Of a DNA stretch of 64,000 nt, positions 45,601-64,000 are shown piece after piece. Source of the DNA: Axinella damicornis (taxonomy: Eukaryota > Porifera > Demospongiae > Axinellida > Axinellidae); assembly GCA_963931865.1 (NCBI GenBank), contig OZ007517.1, positions 10,746,899 to 10,810,898 on the forward strand. The letters run 5' to 3'. The translations under genes and the position numbers were made by a program. The notes under the pieces were generated by a model. The model ran no database searches. It saw only the letters and a list, made by a program, of their open reading frames with translations, and had not been told where the DNA came from. Position 1 is the first letter of the stretch. Every line of letters starts with the position of its first letter.

Positions 45601-48600
45601 GACATTGAGGGTAGCCTGTGTGCTAGTGCTGCTGCCTGCAGCGTTGGTGGCTGTGCAGTGGTAAAGACCTGTGTCTAGTTCCAGCACATCTCGAATGAAC
45701 AATGTTCCCGTCACATCCGACAAGTAAAACCTTGTCCCACTAGTGTTCAGAGCAGTAGAGTCTTTGAACCAGGTGATCTGTGGTCTTGGTAACGTCCCCT
45801 CTGTGCCGCACCTGAAGAACGCCACCTGTCCTTCTGGGATCTCAAGGTGTTCCGGCATTGCCACAAAGCTTGCAACAACTGCAACGCATATAAGAGTGAA
45901 AGAGAAGTTTTGATTGGTCAGTTCTTATGGATCCTATACCATGTGCAGGTCTATGGTACAGGTATTAGTTAAACATTGGCAGGAATGTTGGGCATATCAC
46001 AACAGACCTAATGGCATTTCTGGTCCGGTCGTCCGATCCTCTTAATACCAAATCTTATGCTAGGTATCTTGGGATAGGAATGAAATACGAAGCTGGGATT
46101 TGCACCATTGTGATCAGCATCAAAAGTACCTTCAAATGATGTACTAAAAACACATTTTAATATTGGTCAAATTTGTGACAAAAATCGCACTCGACCAAAG
46201 GCTATATATAATCCATGGTTTTTCATGATTTGGGGTCAAAATTCAACCAACAGCAAAATGGACACCATTTTAAAGCTCCATTCATACTGATCACAATGGT
46301 GCAAATCCCAGCTTCATATCTCATTCCTAACCCAAGATACCTAGCATAGTAATTAGCTCTCAAACGTTTGGCCTAATTCGCACCATTACGATCAGCATGA
46401 AGGAATGTGATTGGTGACTCAGAGTCCTTACGTAATATTATGTACAAATGCTTTTGTGATTGAAGTGTTGGGCCAGTATATCACAACAGTCCATAGCAAC
46501 TAATGGCCAAGGACTTTTGCACTTTTGGTCCAGGCAACGGTGTGATCCTGTGAACACTGAATCTTAGCCAAAAAGGGTGAAACATAGCATGAGGCAACTA
46601 AATTGTGCAGTGCAGTCTTCTTCTTCTTTTGCCTCCACTCATGGGAGAGTCAGTTGCCCGTACACAGGCTTATGGGTCAGAAGTCACGTGGTGTTTGTAA
46701 GTTGGTACATCCGTCACACCTTAATTCCATATGGCATGCAGGCTGTACCACGAGGTCTGTAGGCGGCCGTGGTGTGAACTTTCTGCTGGTACTACGTACA
46801 ATGTTTATGGAGATCAGCTTTAGTTCCTCACGTTCAGTTCCGTGGATAGGAAGTGTTTTACAGACAGAAGTCCGTGACAATTTGCATGTGGTCATCAATC
46901 AGCCATGTTTGTTTGCTTGTAGTACGTGTGCATACAAACTACAACGATGTGAAATACAACACAACAGTGAGACGAAACGATTGCACGTTGTACTTTGTTT
47001 TTAGCTGACCTTTGAGAATATGAGAGGAACTAGCTATAAGCTAGCTATGAGCATTTAGAAATCCCTCACACTGCATGCTGATTAATGGCATTGGCCAAGT
47101 CTACTGAGGAGGGTTGTACGCCGTTCCATTACCTGCACGCTGAATCTCCCAGCCTGCCAGTATTGTTGTTCCACTCGGGTTCTCCACCACCAACTCATAC
47201 CGCCCAGAATGGACACTCGAATTGAACTGCTGAATGGTGAGAGCGGCCCGGGTGAAACTGCCATCAGCTGTTGTCCTGATTCCATTCCGAGGAAGGATTT
47301 GCACTCCATTGCGTCTCCATTCCACGCCACTGATCCCCACTCCACGGAACTGAGCTCTCAGGTTGACAGACTCAGACTGAGCAGCATACACCTCTCCCTG
47401 CGAGGACCCCACCAGCACCGCCACTGCACAGGGAAAGAGTGACTCAGCACTTATGAAAGAGCCACCAAATTAATGAGTAGGTGATGGAGATGTACCCTCC
47501 AAGTTAATTCAATTATGGGACATCCCAGTGGGAACCTTACCTGAGTAAGTGTAGGAGCAGATGAAGGGATAGCCCTCGGTACAGGGTGCATTGAAGAACC
47601 TGCCCTCTTGCACTCCAATGCAGGTGTTGGCACCACCAGCAGTGGCTCCACCTGCAAAGTTCGTGCCGTCCTGCAGGACGTCAGGAGCAGCCTGCCCGGC
47701 CATATCAACTGCCCCACCTGTGCTAGCATATCTGTAGCCAATCCACAGTTTCCTACTGTCATTCAAACCCTCCAAGTAACGGCCCAGCATGAGCATTTGC
47801 GTGGAGTTATCAACCGTGATTAAGAAACCACTTTTGTTCTGGCAGTGTGCATCTGAAGAGTCAAAGTCCAGTTCATTAGTTGCTATTCTGAAGCATGTTG
47901 AGCACGAGTAGGGGAAGTGGCCCTGGGGGCAGCTGAGAGCGGACGCAAGCCCTGTGAACGGTCCAGTGAGATACACAGTAACCATGACAGGTAAACAGCA
48001 ACATACTGTTACATGCTTGTGAACTGTTTATGTGAATTCTCTGCATGCCGAGTGGTCTCCCTTTAGGGTTCACTAGGAACTCAATTGCTCGTATATGAGT
48101 GGTATCCGAGTGTTGATGATTCCAAACCACTATACTAAACTTGAGGTTAGCAGACCAGTGAACCATTGCAGTGCCTCGCATATTCATACACTGCTGCAGC
48201 TGCATATGCCAATGTGCTACATACCTGTTGAACTGTGTGCTAGTATGTCTACCATCTTTATGGATGATATACATGTAATAATTATTATCACATACATGTT
48301 CTGCATATTCCACCTATATACACAAACCACTATACGTTAATATAATTTGCACTGCATGCATGCAGCATACATGATATATTTATATTGCTGCACCCATAGA
48401 TTAATATTCTATGCTGCCATGCTGCCATAGATCGTTGCACTCTTTGATGAGAATCAAGGTGTGCAAGTCGCACCTGCATGAAAACTTCATGCATGAATTC
48501 AGGAGTGCCTATATGGCCGGCGACTAACACTATAGCCGGGGGCCTACACATTAATCATGGAGCGGACAGCTTTACCCTACTACTGCAGCTCACCGCTTAT

Positions 48601-48651
48601 CACAAGCACGCCCAGCGCTATCCGCAAAGGGTCTTCACTCCGCAGCGACAT
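42623..48651 (-). CDS. Membrane protein with C-type lectin, four Ig and two FN3 domains
   Basis: Ten exons, about 830 aa; minus strand 48651..48594, 47951..47541, 47423..47133, 45878..45585, 45463..45170, 45005..44715, 44297..43956, 43845..43704, 43396..43303, 42898..42623; phases close. Signal peptide MSLRSEDPLRIALGVLVIS; C-type lectin-like domain (CPQGHFPYSC, LWIGYRY, CIGVQEGRF, PFICSY); four Ig domains, one exon each (ITWFKDS with YHCTATN; YYACQIYD; VTWTVDG with YQCRVTN; EWRRNG with YELVVEN and no clear Cys pair in the first); two FN3 domains (VEWTAPGDPNTHPLLL; LVLTWPAPPP); membrane segment LLLIILIPLAILLIVIIATV and a very short basic tail WSWKKHR before TGA. Most exons are phase 1-1, which favours shuffling. 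Likely a cell-adhesion or recognition receptor. The tail might continue via a GT at the stop, but only tRNA and repeats lie beyond. Confidence 0.82.
43398..43655. repeat. Purine-rich imperfect tandem repeat in intron
   Basis: GGGAGGAGGGGAGGGTGAGG-type units. The complementary Pro/Ser/Leu open frames are artefacts. Confidence 0.85.
46050..46420. mobile_element. Dispersed inverted-repeat element in lectin/Ig gene intron
   Basis: Shares GGGATTTGCACCATTGTGAT, CCATGGTTTTTCATGATT and the inverted AAATCCCAGCTTCATATCTC with the copies at 27660 and 51560. Confidence 0.7.
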
Positions 48652-49004
48652 CACTGCATGGACAAGAATTATCATGACGGACACCAAAACATTGCTACGG
48701 CTGCTTGCGCTGACATGCACAGGCAGAAAATCTGCACCAAACCTACCATATACACGCCGAGGATGGGAATCCTACACAGTACAGACAATGTAGAAGTTCG
48801 TGGGAATAATAGCGATCGTGACGACCGTAAGCGCTAAGCTCGCACATTCCTTTCCGCGTAAACTGTTCGCACTTTTAAATTTACGCCACGTACATGGGCG
48901 GGGCTACAAACATCCCAGAATCGCATAATATCATACTGATCTGCAGAAAATACATACACCGGCTACAATAAATACAACAGACGTACACATGGTGTACATA
49001 TTGT

Positions 49005-49274
49005 ATGATGCGTGAACAGAGAGAGCACTGGCGCTACTGGTGGGTGCAGTTGGATTTGCTGCTGATCTTTCTAAGTCTACTTCTCTTTCTGGTTTTCTGG
49101 TTTAGTCTGTTCGGGCCTAATCCATCCACACTCTTCGACATCGGAAACAACACTGCAGGGAGGGAAACAGAGGGAGCTCAAACACTCAGGGAAATACTTT
49201 CACCTCCAGTTCTGATTGCTTATGACATGCAAACTGTTCGCAAAGTTGCAAACTACAAGAGGCAGGAATATTAG
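49005..49274 (+). CDS. Small single-pass membrane protein candidate, 89 aa
   Basis: Intronless open frame with tandem ATGs, starting MMREQREHWRYWW, a strong hydrophobic segment (LLLIFLSLLLFLVFWFSLF, about residues 18-37) and a soluble C-terminus ending YKRQEY. It lies between the 3' end of STK11 and the 5' end of the lectin/Ig gene, both on the other strand. No homolog is recognised and no promoter or polyA signal is clear, so it could be chance. Confidence 0.3.
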   Translation: MMREQREHWRYWWVQLDLLLIFLSLLLFLVFWFSLFGPNPSTLFDIGNNTAGRETEGAQTLREILSPPVLIAYDMQTVRKVANYKRQEY

Positions 49275-49347
49275 TGGTCGAGTATGAGAGCTAAGATTAT
49301 AAGGTACAGTAACCTTCTCATGGGTACAGCACTCTGAGGCCCACCTC

Positions 49348-57513
<8,166 letters not shown>

Positions 57514-58665
57514 TATAGCACAATGACCTGTTGGGATGGGTGAAAATTTTGAGAATGAGCTGGCACTCGACAATTAATCTGTGATGCGATAGTTATAAAG
57601 CGAGTACCTATATATGGACGCACGCGCACTACACATGAAGAATCTAGGACGTTGAGATGTGGCAACCAGCGTTAGGGTCACGGTAGAGTTGGGTAGACGG
57701 TCTCAGATCTGTGGGTCTAAGTGCCAGTAATTGGTGACTGTTTGAGCTAGGAGGTGAGATGGTGCGACAGTACTACAGTAACACTCTAGCGTTCAACGCA
57801 CCTTCTCTCAGACCGGTGTCGCGATGATGCGGCGATCTGTGTGCGTCCACAAACCGTTTCAGTTGTATAGGTCTAGGTAATACACACACATGAAAGGTTG
57901 CGAGGTCAACCAAGTGCCATCAGATGTCACATGACTTCCGCAACTTAATTTGCTACGCAAGAGCTGCATGCATGCGCTATGCAAGCATGGAACTTTGAGA
58001 AGATAGCTGCGTGCATTGCAAGGAGTGATTCCGAAGGCTTAAGGTGCGTTATATCTGGAAGACTAGTGCATCCGCAATGTTGTAATGGCTGCATCTTCCT
58101 GCATACATAAACTTGATAAAGCAAGGATAAAATATAGTTCTTGCAATTTCAGACACTTAATTGTTAGCAGCTAGGTCGCTGCGACGCGTACGTACGTGGA
58201 GACTGACTATTTTCTCCCTACTGACCGCAGCCTCACCGACGCAGCTCTCACTCGAGTAGGTGACCCAACTGCAAAACTGGTGGGTATGAAATTCTAATTA
58301 GGCCTCTACCTCAAAACTCTAGCCTCATTCCCAGATCGTTCCAACCTCCAGTCTTTGATTGCTTGCAGTATGCAAATATGAAGCTAGGGGGACGCCTGGG
58401 AGAGCTGGTCACGTGTGTGTGCTGTGATCGCATGGTACACACACGGGGGGCCGTGCTGGACCATTTTAATTCACGTAGACCCCTTCCCTGGCGTTGTGAA
58501 CTACCTAGCCTGATGTCACTGCATGTGACGATCTCCTAGATTTGCACTCTGCGAACACCTCCTCCCTCCGTATTTGCATACTGCAGACGATCAGGTGGAG
58601 ATGGCCTGGGAATGAGGTTAAAATTCTGATTACAAGTTGTTGGGTGCTCATTATTTAGAGTCAAG
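57514..58665. promoter_or_regulatory. Divergent intergenic region, STK11 / sorting nexin
   Basis: Contains the 5' UTR and promoter regions of both genes. An acceptor-like CCCAACAG about 15 bp before the STK11 ATG suggests an upstream non-coding exon. A foldback element (58320-58620, ends TAGCCTCATTCCCAG and CCTGGGAATGAGGTTA) lies just before the sorting nexin start. Confidence 0.45.
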
Positions 58666-59399
58666 ATGATGGAGGAAGAGGATGGAGATGCTGTTGGTGA
58701 TGATGCCACTGCAGTGCCCAGCAAGGAGCTGGGGACCGATGCTGACCCGGCCCCTCCAAGCCAGGACCAGGAGCACCGACTGGAATTCTTTGAGCAGAGG
58801 TTTGAGCCCTCTCCTGATCCGGATTCTCAGAGTGGGGAGAGAGCGGGGGGAGAGAGTAACTCACACTCGCATACCTACACCACCATCTCACCTTCGGACA
58901 GCCCAGGTATTGGAGAGTAATAGTGTAGTGAAACTTGTGAAGATGGAGGAATACTCATCCCACCAGGGAAGCCAGATGTGACTGGTTCCGCTGGAGAAGA
59001 CAGCAGCACAGAGATCCCCAAGTCCAAGCTCCTGCTAGACCCTCGTGAGGAGAACAAGCGCCTTGATTTGGAGTGTGCAATATCTGCCCCGGGACGGCGG
59101 AGGAACGTGATTGCCGTGGAGGAGCCCAACCATTCCGACCTCCAAGTGTCCATCACGGACCGTGAGAAGCACGGGACCAGGACTGACTCCCACATCACTT
59201 ACAAGATATGCACTGACGTGAGTTGTGTCCTGGCCGACTAGACTGAGGTTGGGACATATGAGTTACAGAGACTTACTATCATTGTTCCCCCCTCCCCCCT
59301 CCCCCCTACTCCCTCCCTCTCCCTCCCCCCTCCCCCAACTCTGCTTTCTTATTGCTTGCAAGGTGTTGTTAGTCTGACTGCCAAGCACATATTCCATTT

Positions 59400-59437
<38 letters not shown>

Positions 59438-60031
59438 AGTCCATGCGACCAAGCCACCTCTTTGAGCGTACCCACTATGAGGTGTGGAGGAGATATCGTG
59501 ACTTCGAGTGGCTCAGGGAGCAGATGGAGAGGACCTACCAAACGCTCATCGTCCCGGTGAGTGTCATCATCGGCTTTGTATCCAGACAATGCATGTGATG
59601 TTGTTTGTAGATGGATATCTCTACTGTGCGTGTCCACCACAATGGCTATCAATACACCTACTGCCATGGGTGGTACAGCACAAAACACTGATCTTTGGGA
59701 TTAAGTTCATTACTGGCCTTTGAACTGTGACCTTTGACCCTTGTAGCCCCTTCCTGGGAAGCAGCTGGCCCGCTACCTGGATCACATGAGTGAAGCATTT
59801 CTGAAGGAGCGCCAGAAGGCTTTGGAGAAGTTTCTCGTGAGACTGGCCATTCACCCCTACTTCTCCTTCAATCAGGACCTCAAGATCTTCCTGACCGCAG
59901 AGGAGGAGGTGGGGTTACTCCAGTGGGGTGTGGTTTAGAGCAGTGGGGGTCATGGGGTGCGGGTGTGCAGTTACCATGTGTAGGAACTCCCTCTTGTATA
60001 TATTTGTGTGTGTGGGTATGTGTGGTGTGTG

Positions 60032-60119
<88 letters not shown>

Positions 60120-60578
60120 TGTGTGCATGCAATGTCATGTATATGGGCCAATAGCCGAGTGGACGTTGTTACTGCGGTCTCACTAGTGGCAGCTGCCCAG
60201 CTCATCCTGGGAACTCTCCCTTCTCTCTCATGTGCAGGACTTTGAGGCTCGCTTGAGTGAGACCGTGACCACAGGGGGCACCAAGCTACTGGGGATGGTA
60301 TCGTCGTCGGTGAAGCACGCCACAACCTCCTGGATGCTCAGAGACGCAGACCCTGAGTTTGTGAAGGGGCAAAGTACTTCACGGATCTTGGGGAGAAGCT
60401 GGGTGTTATGGAGAGGGTCGGGAACCGGCTGCACGCAGAGCGGGAGGAGCTGTCGGAAATCTCTGGAGGATTTTTCTACGGCAGTGTTCCAGTGGTCGAT
60501 GCTGGAGCCTCAGATGACCCAACCCCTCCAGAGGCTGGGCAAGTGTGTGGAGAACTGCAACACAGCACTCCGATCTTG
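58666..60578 (+). CDS. PX-BAR sorting nexin, SNX7/SNX30-like, 3' end missing in gap
   Basis: Exons 58666-58906, 58967-59217, 59440-59556, 59747-59908, 60238-60578 (donor TCTTG|GTAAGC). Acidic N-terminus (MMEEEDGDAV), then a PX domain (LQVSITDREKHG, ITYKICTD, YEVWRRYRDFEWLREQM, VPPLPGKQ, FLVRLAIHPYFSFNQDLKIFLT) and the start of a BAR domain (VKHATTSWMLRDADPEFVKG). In exon 5 the BAR frame shifts: a base seems missing at about 60366 (the frame then reads YFTDLGEKLGVMERVGNRL) and one extra near 60465-60475 restores it (LQRLGKCVENCNTALRSW). PX-BAR nexins bind PI3P on endosomes and sort cargo; SNX7/30 also act in autophagy. The assignment to the SNX7/30 group is by overall pattern. The rest of the BAR domain is not in this strand before the 200-N gap. 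Confidence 0.8.
60030..60112. repeat. (GT)n microsatellite
   Basis: About 40 GT units in the sorting nexin intron before exon 5. Confidence 0.95.
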
Positions 60579-60671
60579 GTAAGCCAGAGGACTTGGCTCC
60601 CTTGTAGGCTGGGAGCAATATGATCTCTGGTAGGCTGGGAGCGCTCAGATCTCTGGTAGGCTGGGAGCGCT

Positions 60672-60871
60672 NNNNNNNNNNNNNNNNNNNNNNNNNNNNN
60701 NNNNNNNNNNNNNNNNNNNNNNNNNNNNNNNNNNNNNNNNNNNNNNNNNNNNNNNNNNNNNNNNNNNNNNNNNNNNNNNNNNNNNNNNNNNNNNNNNNNN
60801 NNNNNNNNNNNNNNNNNNNNNNNNNNNNNNNNNNNNNNNNNNNNNNNNNNNNNNNNNNNNNNNNNNNNNNN
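60672..60871. other. Assembly gap, 200 N
   Basis: Exactly 200 N, a scaffold-join placeholder of unknown true size. Order and orientation across it are not guaranteed. Confidence 0.99.
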
Positions 60872-61480
60872 TTAGGAAGGGGAGGAGGGAGGGGGGAAGG
60901 TTAGGAAGGAGGAGGGAGGAAGGTTAGAAGGGGAGGAGGAGGGGGGTGAAGGTTAGGAAGGAGGAGGGAGGGAGAAGGTTAGGAAGGGAGAGGGGGAAGG
61001 TTAGAAGGAGGAGGGAGGGGGGGAAGGTAGGAAGGAGGAGGGAGGAAGGTTAGGAAGGGGAGGAGGGAGGGGGAGTGGTTAGGAAGGAGGAGGGAGGGGG
61101 GAAGGTTAGGAAGGAGGAGGGAGGGGAAGGTTAGGAAGGGGAGGAGGGAGGGGGAAGGTTAGAAGGAGGAGGGAGGGGGGGAAGGTTAGGAAGGAGGAGG
61201 GAGGGAGGTTAGGAAGGGAGGAGGGAGGGGGGAAGGTTAGGAAGGAGGAGGGAGGGGGGAAGGTTAGGAGGGAGGAGGGAGGGAAGGTTAGGAAGGGGAG
61301 GAGGGAGGGGGGAAGGTTAGGAAGGAGGAGGGAGGGAAGGTTAGGAAGGGGAGGAGGGAGGGGGGAAGGTTAGGAAGGAGGAGGGAGGGGGGAAGGTTAG
61401 AAGGAGGAGGGAGGAAGGTTAGGAAGGGGAGGAGGGAGGGGGGGGGAAGGTTAGGAAGGGGAGGAGGGAGCGGGGAGTTA
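60872..61480. repeat. Purine-rich tandem repeat beside the gap
   Basis: About 600 bp of AGGTTAGGAAGGAGGAGGGA-like units, all purine on the plus strand apart from the TT. This probably caused the assembly break. Confidence 0.95.
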
Positions 61481-61497
61481 CACACACACACACACAC

Positions 61498-62237
61498 CTC
61501 AATCAGTTTGTTTCCCACTTGGAGGTTGAACGTGGTGTTGCAGTTGGTGGCAAACTTCATATCCTGCAAACAAGGAGTACTATAGCATGTCACAGTATAC
61601 TACAGTACACCTCAGTATACTACTAACATATTGCTCCTCAGTATATCGTTACCTGGTTCACAGAGGCCCTAAAGAGGTCGATGAGAGGAAGACACTCCTC
61701 CTGGCCCTGCAACTCCTGCAGTGCCATCTGGGTCGTCTTACCCAGGCGAACCATTTGCTGCTGGTACTTGGCCTCTGTGTGTGGTGTGTGTTGTGTGTGG
61801 GGGGGGGGTGGGGGGGGGGGGGGGGAGAAGAGTCACAGGAGGTCCACCTTGCCTAGCTTCATCTAGAACTTGGGACTAACAGTTACTGTGTGCACTACAA
61901 TTGGCTCTATTTGCAATGAGAAGGACAGTCTGTTAGAGTGAACGCTCCTATACATATTGGTAGCGACTGGAGCTGGCTAGGGCAGTGTGTGGGGTGTGTG
62001 CGGGTGTGGGGTGTGTGGGGTGTGTGGGTGTGTGGGGTGTGTGGGTGTGTGTGGGTGTGTGGGTGTGTGGGGGTGTGGGGTGTGTGGGGGTGTTGGGGTG
62101 TGTGGGTGTGCGGGGGTGGTGTGGGGGGTGTGGAAGATGGAACTGATTGGGGACAATGACATGGCCTCACCAATTTGCGCTCTCTTGTTCAGATAAGTGG
62201 TGATCTCTCTGTGGTACTTGGTCCGGACCTTGATGTA
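61498..62237 (-). CDS. Three exons of an unidentified minus-strand gene
   Basis: Exons 62237..62171, 61774..61653, 61563..61498 with consistent phases (0-1, 1-0, 0-0) and good GT-AG sites. They encode a charged, probably helical stretch: YIKVRTKYHREITTYLNKRA, then AKYQQQMVRLGKTTQMALQE, then MKFATNCNTTFNLQVGNKLI. The first part loosely resembles the start of the last BAR helix of sorting nexins (pattern Y..L..R.QI.A.Y), so it could be the missing part of the adjacent nexin if the contig is inverted. That is speculative, and another coiled-coil protein is equally possible. Confidence 0.5.
61985..62130. repeat. GTGTGGG-rich tandem repeat
   Basis: Imperfect GTGTGTGGGGT units in the intron between the first two of the three minus-strand exons. 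Confidence 0.85.
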
Positions 62238-62244
62238 CTGTGAG

Positions 62245-62390
62245 TGCGGAGGGGGGAGGGGGAGGGAGGGAAGGAGGGGAAGAGGGAGGGGAGGAGGGGA
62301 GGAGTGTGGAGGGGGGAGGGAGAGGGGGAAAGAGGGAGAGGGGAGGAGGGGAAGGGGGAGGAGAGGGGGAGGAGGGGGAGGGGGTGGCAG
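62245..62390. repeat. Purine-rich (GGGGAGGAGG) repeat
   Basis: Low-complexity G/A tract adjoining the right-most minus-strand exon. Confidence 0.85.
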
Positions 62391-63499
62391 TCAGTACTAG
62401 AGTAACATATCCTCCAAAGTGTAGGCCTAAACTGGCGGAATCTTGATGCTACATTAGGCACAGTGTAACAAGCCCATTGTGCAGTCAATAGCTCTCCAAC
62501 ACAAACAACCACCGCCCCGTCTCCCCTCACTGGGCACAAATGGCCGGCCACAAACCCTCCACACACGAATCAGTGTCCCAGTGCTGGATCAGAGTGCATA
62601 CCTGTGGGTGCAGTGGTGTGGCCCTCCACACTACAGCGGCACCCCTCCACACTACAGTGGCACCCCTCCACACTACAGTGGTACACATCCACACGCAGCG
62701 GTACACACACACCTTGTGTGTACACACATCACTATTGTGTGCAGCCACCATAGAGACCTCTTCTACTAATGAACCGTTAACCAGAACTGTTAACACCGTG
62801 AGATGTAGCTACACAGAATTGATGTCTGCAGTAGTGTGAATTGTTGCAGTTTCCTGCAGAACTGAATCAGTACAGATTTGATTCTCCAGAAATTAATCAA
62901 GAGGGTGTTCTTCCTCTGACAGCTGCCTCATCACATCGGAGGGTTTCAACCAAGGGACATCCTGGAAAGATGTACTGCTCTCCTTGGCATCTAGCTCACC
63001 AAGGAGGGTTCCATGAGTGTCTGGGTTAGATCAGTGTTTCGGTTTGGCTCCCACCCCCCCCCCCCCCCACCCCCCCCCCCCCCCCCCCCCCCCCCCTCCT
63101 GTCAGGTTTGGGGGAGACACTGGTTAGCTCTCTGCGATGTACACCTAGCCCTGCCAAGGAGGTCCAGTGAGGGGCTCGGTATATGCATAATGACCTCCCT
63201 GGCACCTAGCTGCAGGCAAGGAGGGTCCCACGAACATGGACACAGTGATCTGTCATCCTTGTCTGTTGCAAGTACTAGTTAATTAACCACAACTGTTCCC
63301 GAGGATGACCTTTCATAGATATCGGTAATTCATGGCTGAAATTGTGTAGCTATGTGTAGGGGGTCGTTGTTGGTTATCCTGCCTGCCACACCCCCTACTG
63401 CTGTGCCACACCCACACATTCACTGCATAGCTGGGGGGCATTTGTCAGCTGCTGCCATGAATGTCATTCACACTCTCACATACCATGATTATATGCACG
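62391..63499. other. No gene seen; poly(C) tract 63053-63096
   Basis: About 1.1 kb with short tandem CCCCTCCACACTACAGTGGCA units (about 62620-62690), an interrupted run of about 40 C at 63053-63096, and repeated GGAGGGT(C/T)CCA...TGGCA(C/T)CTAGCT segments at 62985-63010 and 63205-63235. No supported exon. Confidence 0.5.
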
Positions 63500-63511
63500 A
63501 TGGGGCTCACT

Positions 63512-63920
63512 ACTGATGGGGGCTCACTGTAGCACTTATTGATGGGGGCACTTATTGATGGGGCTCACTATTGATGGGGGCTCACTGTAGCACTTATTGA
63601 TGGGGGCACTTATTGATGGGGGCTCACTGTAGCACTTATTGATGGGGGCTCACTGTAGCACTTATTGATGGGGCTCACTATTGATGGGGGCTCACTGTAG
63701 CACTTATTGATGGGGGCACTTATTGATGGGGGCTCACTGTAGCACTTATTGATGGGGGCACTTATTGATGGGGGCTCACTGTAGCACTTATTGATGGGGG
63801 CACTTATTGATGGGGGCTCACTGTAGCACTTATTGATGGGGGCACTTATTGATGGGGGCTCACTGTAGCACTTAATGATGGGGGCACTTATTGATGGGGG
63901 CTCACTGTAGCACTTAATGA
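63512..63920. repeat. Minisatellite, TTGATGGGGGCTCACTGTAGCACTTA units
   Basis: Alternating TTGATGGGGGCTCACTGTAG and CACTTATTGATGGGGG blocks in irregular higher-order order over about 400 bp. Confidence 0.95.
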
Positions 63921-63946
63921 TTTTCCATGGTCAGTTAGAATGATAG

Positions 63947-64000
63947 TAATTCCCAGGCCCTCAATCACAGCCTCGTTCCCAGGCCCTCTCATTGGTCAAT
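63947..64000. mobile_element. Foldback element terminus at window edge
   Basis: AATTCCCAGGCCCTCAATCA and CAGCCTCGTTCCCAGGCCCT match the foldback family terminus; the element runs off the window. Confidence 0.6.

Noticed and set aside
59915..60325. His/Thr repeat protein (THTHTH)
   Set aside because: Translation of the (GT)n microsatellite.

Overview
The window is animal nuclear DNA, most likely from a sponge. The genes have many short exons with GT-AG introns, and four clustered receptor tyrosine kinase (RTK) genes or relics share a Cys-containing ectodomain of a type I associate with sponges. The rest is microsatellites, G/C homopolymers, small inverted-repeat elements, LINE and Ty3/gypsy relics, a tRNA-derived SINE and one assembly gap. 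Nothing prokaryotic is present. The species cannot be named from sequence alone. Exon coordinates below come from manual reading of splice sites and frame; for every full-length model the intron phases close.

Region 1 (1-20640) is a birth-and-death RTK locus with two receptor types on opposite strands. The plus-strand type (intact genes 6939-10591 and 11652-15479; broken copies at 1603-2116 and 3904-4472) encodes signal peptide, a Notch-ligand-like MNNL module, a six-cysteine DSL domain, stalk, one membrane segment and a tyrosine kinase domain with a phosphotyrosine-rich tail. The minus-strand type (intact gene 15725-20640; partial copies at 192-977 and 4473-6298; a 3' scrap near 10790) has a different ectodomain, a Ser/Thr-rich stalk built from duplicated symmetric exons, and a related kinase. 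The DSL-kinase fusion is the most striking object in the window.

Region 2 (20855-29210) holds ASNSD1 (glutaminase plus asparagine-synthetase-like domains), which starts about 215 bp from the minus-strand RTK, then a six-exon SAM-dependent methyltransferase gene. That gene was duplicated with its flanks to 34943-39113. Between the copies lie a fragmented LINE with nested SINE and MITE insertions and other elements; a Ty3/gypsy pol relic sits in the last intron of the second copy.

Region 3 (39258-42525) is tandem-repeat rich: a 39-bp minisatellite, a three-copy 723-bp array of a TTAA-flanked element, a 34-bp minisatellite, then tRNA-Ser(GCT).

Region 4 (42623-62237) has a minus-strand C-type lectin/Ig/FN3 cell-surface protein, STK11/LKB1 on the minus strand with an AT-AC (U12-type) intron at the same codon and phase as human STK11 intron 2, and a divergent PX-BAR sorting nexin (SNX7/SNX30-like) that runs into a 200-N gap. 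Three minus-strand exons of an unidentified gene lie beyond the gap. The right end (62238-64000) shows only simple repeats.
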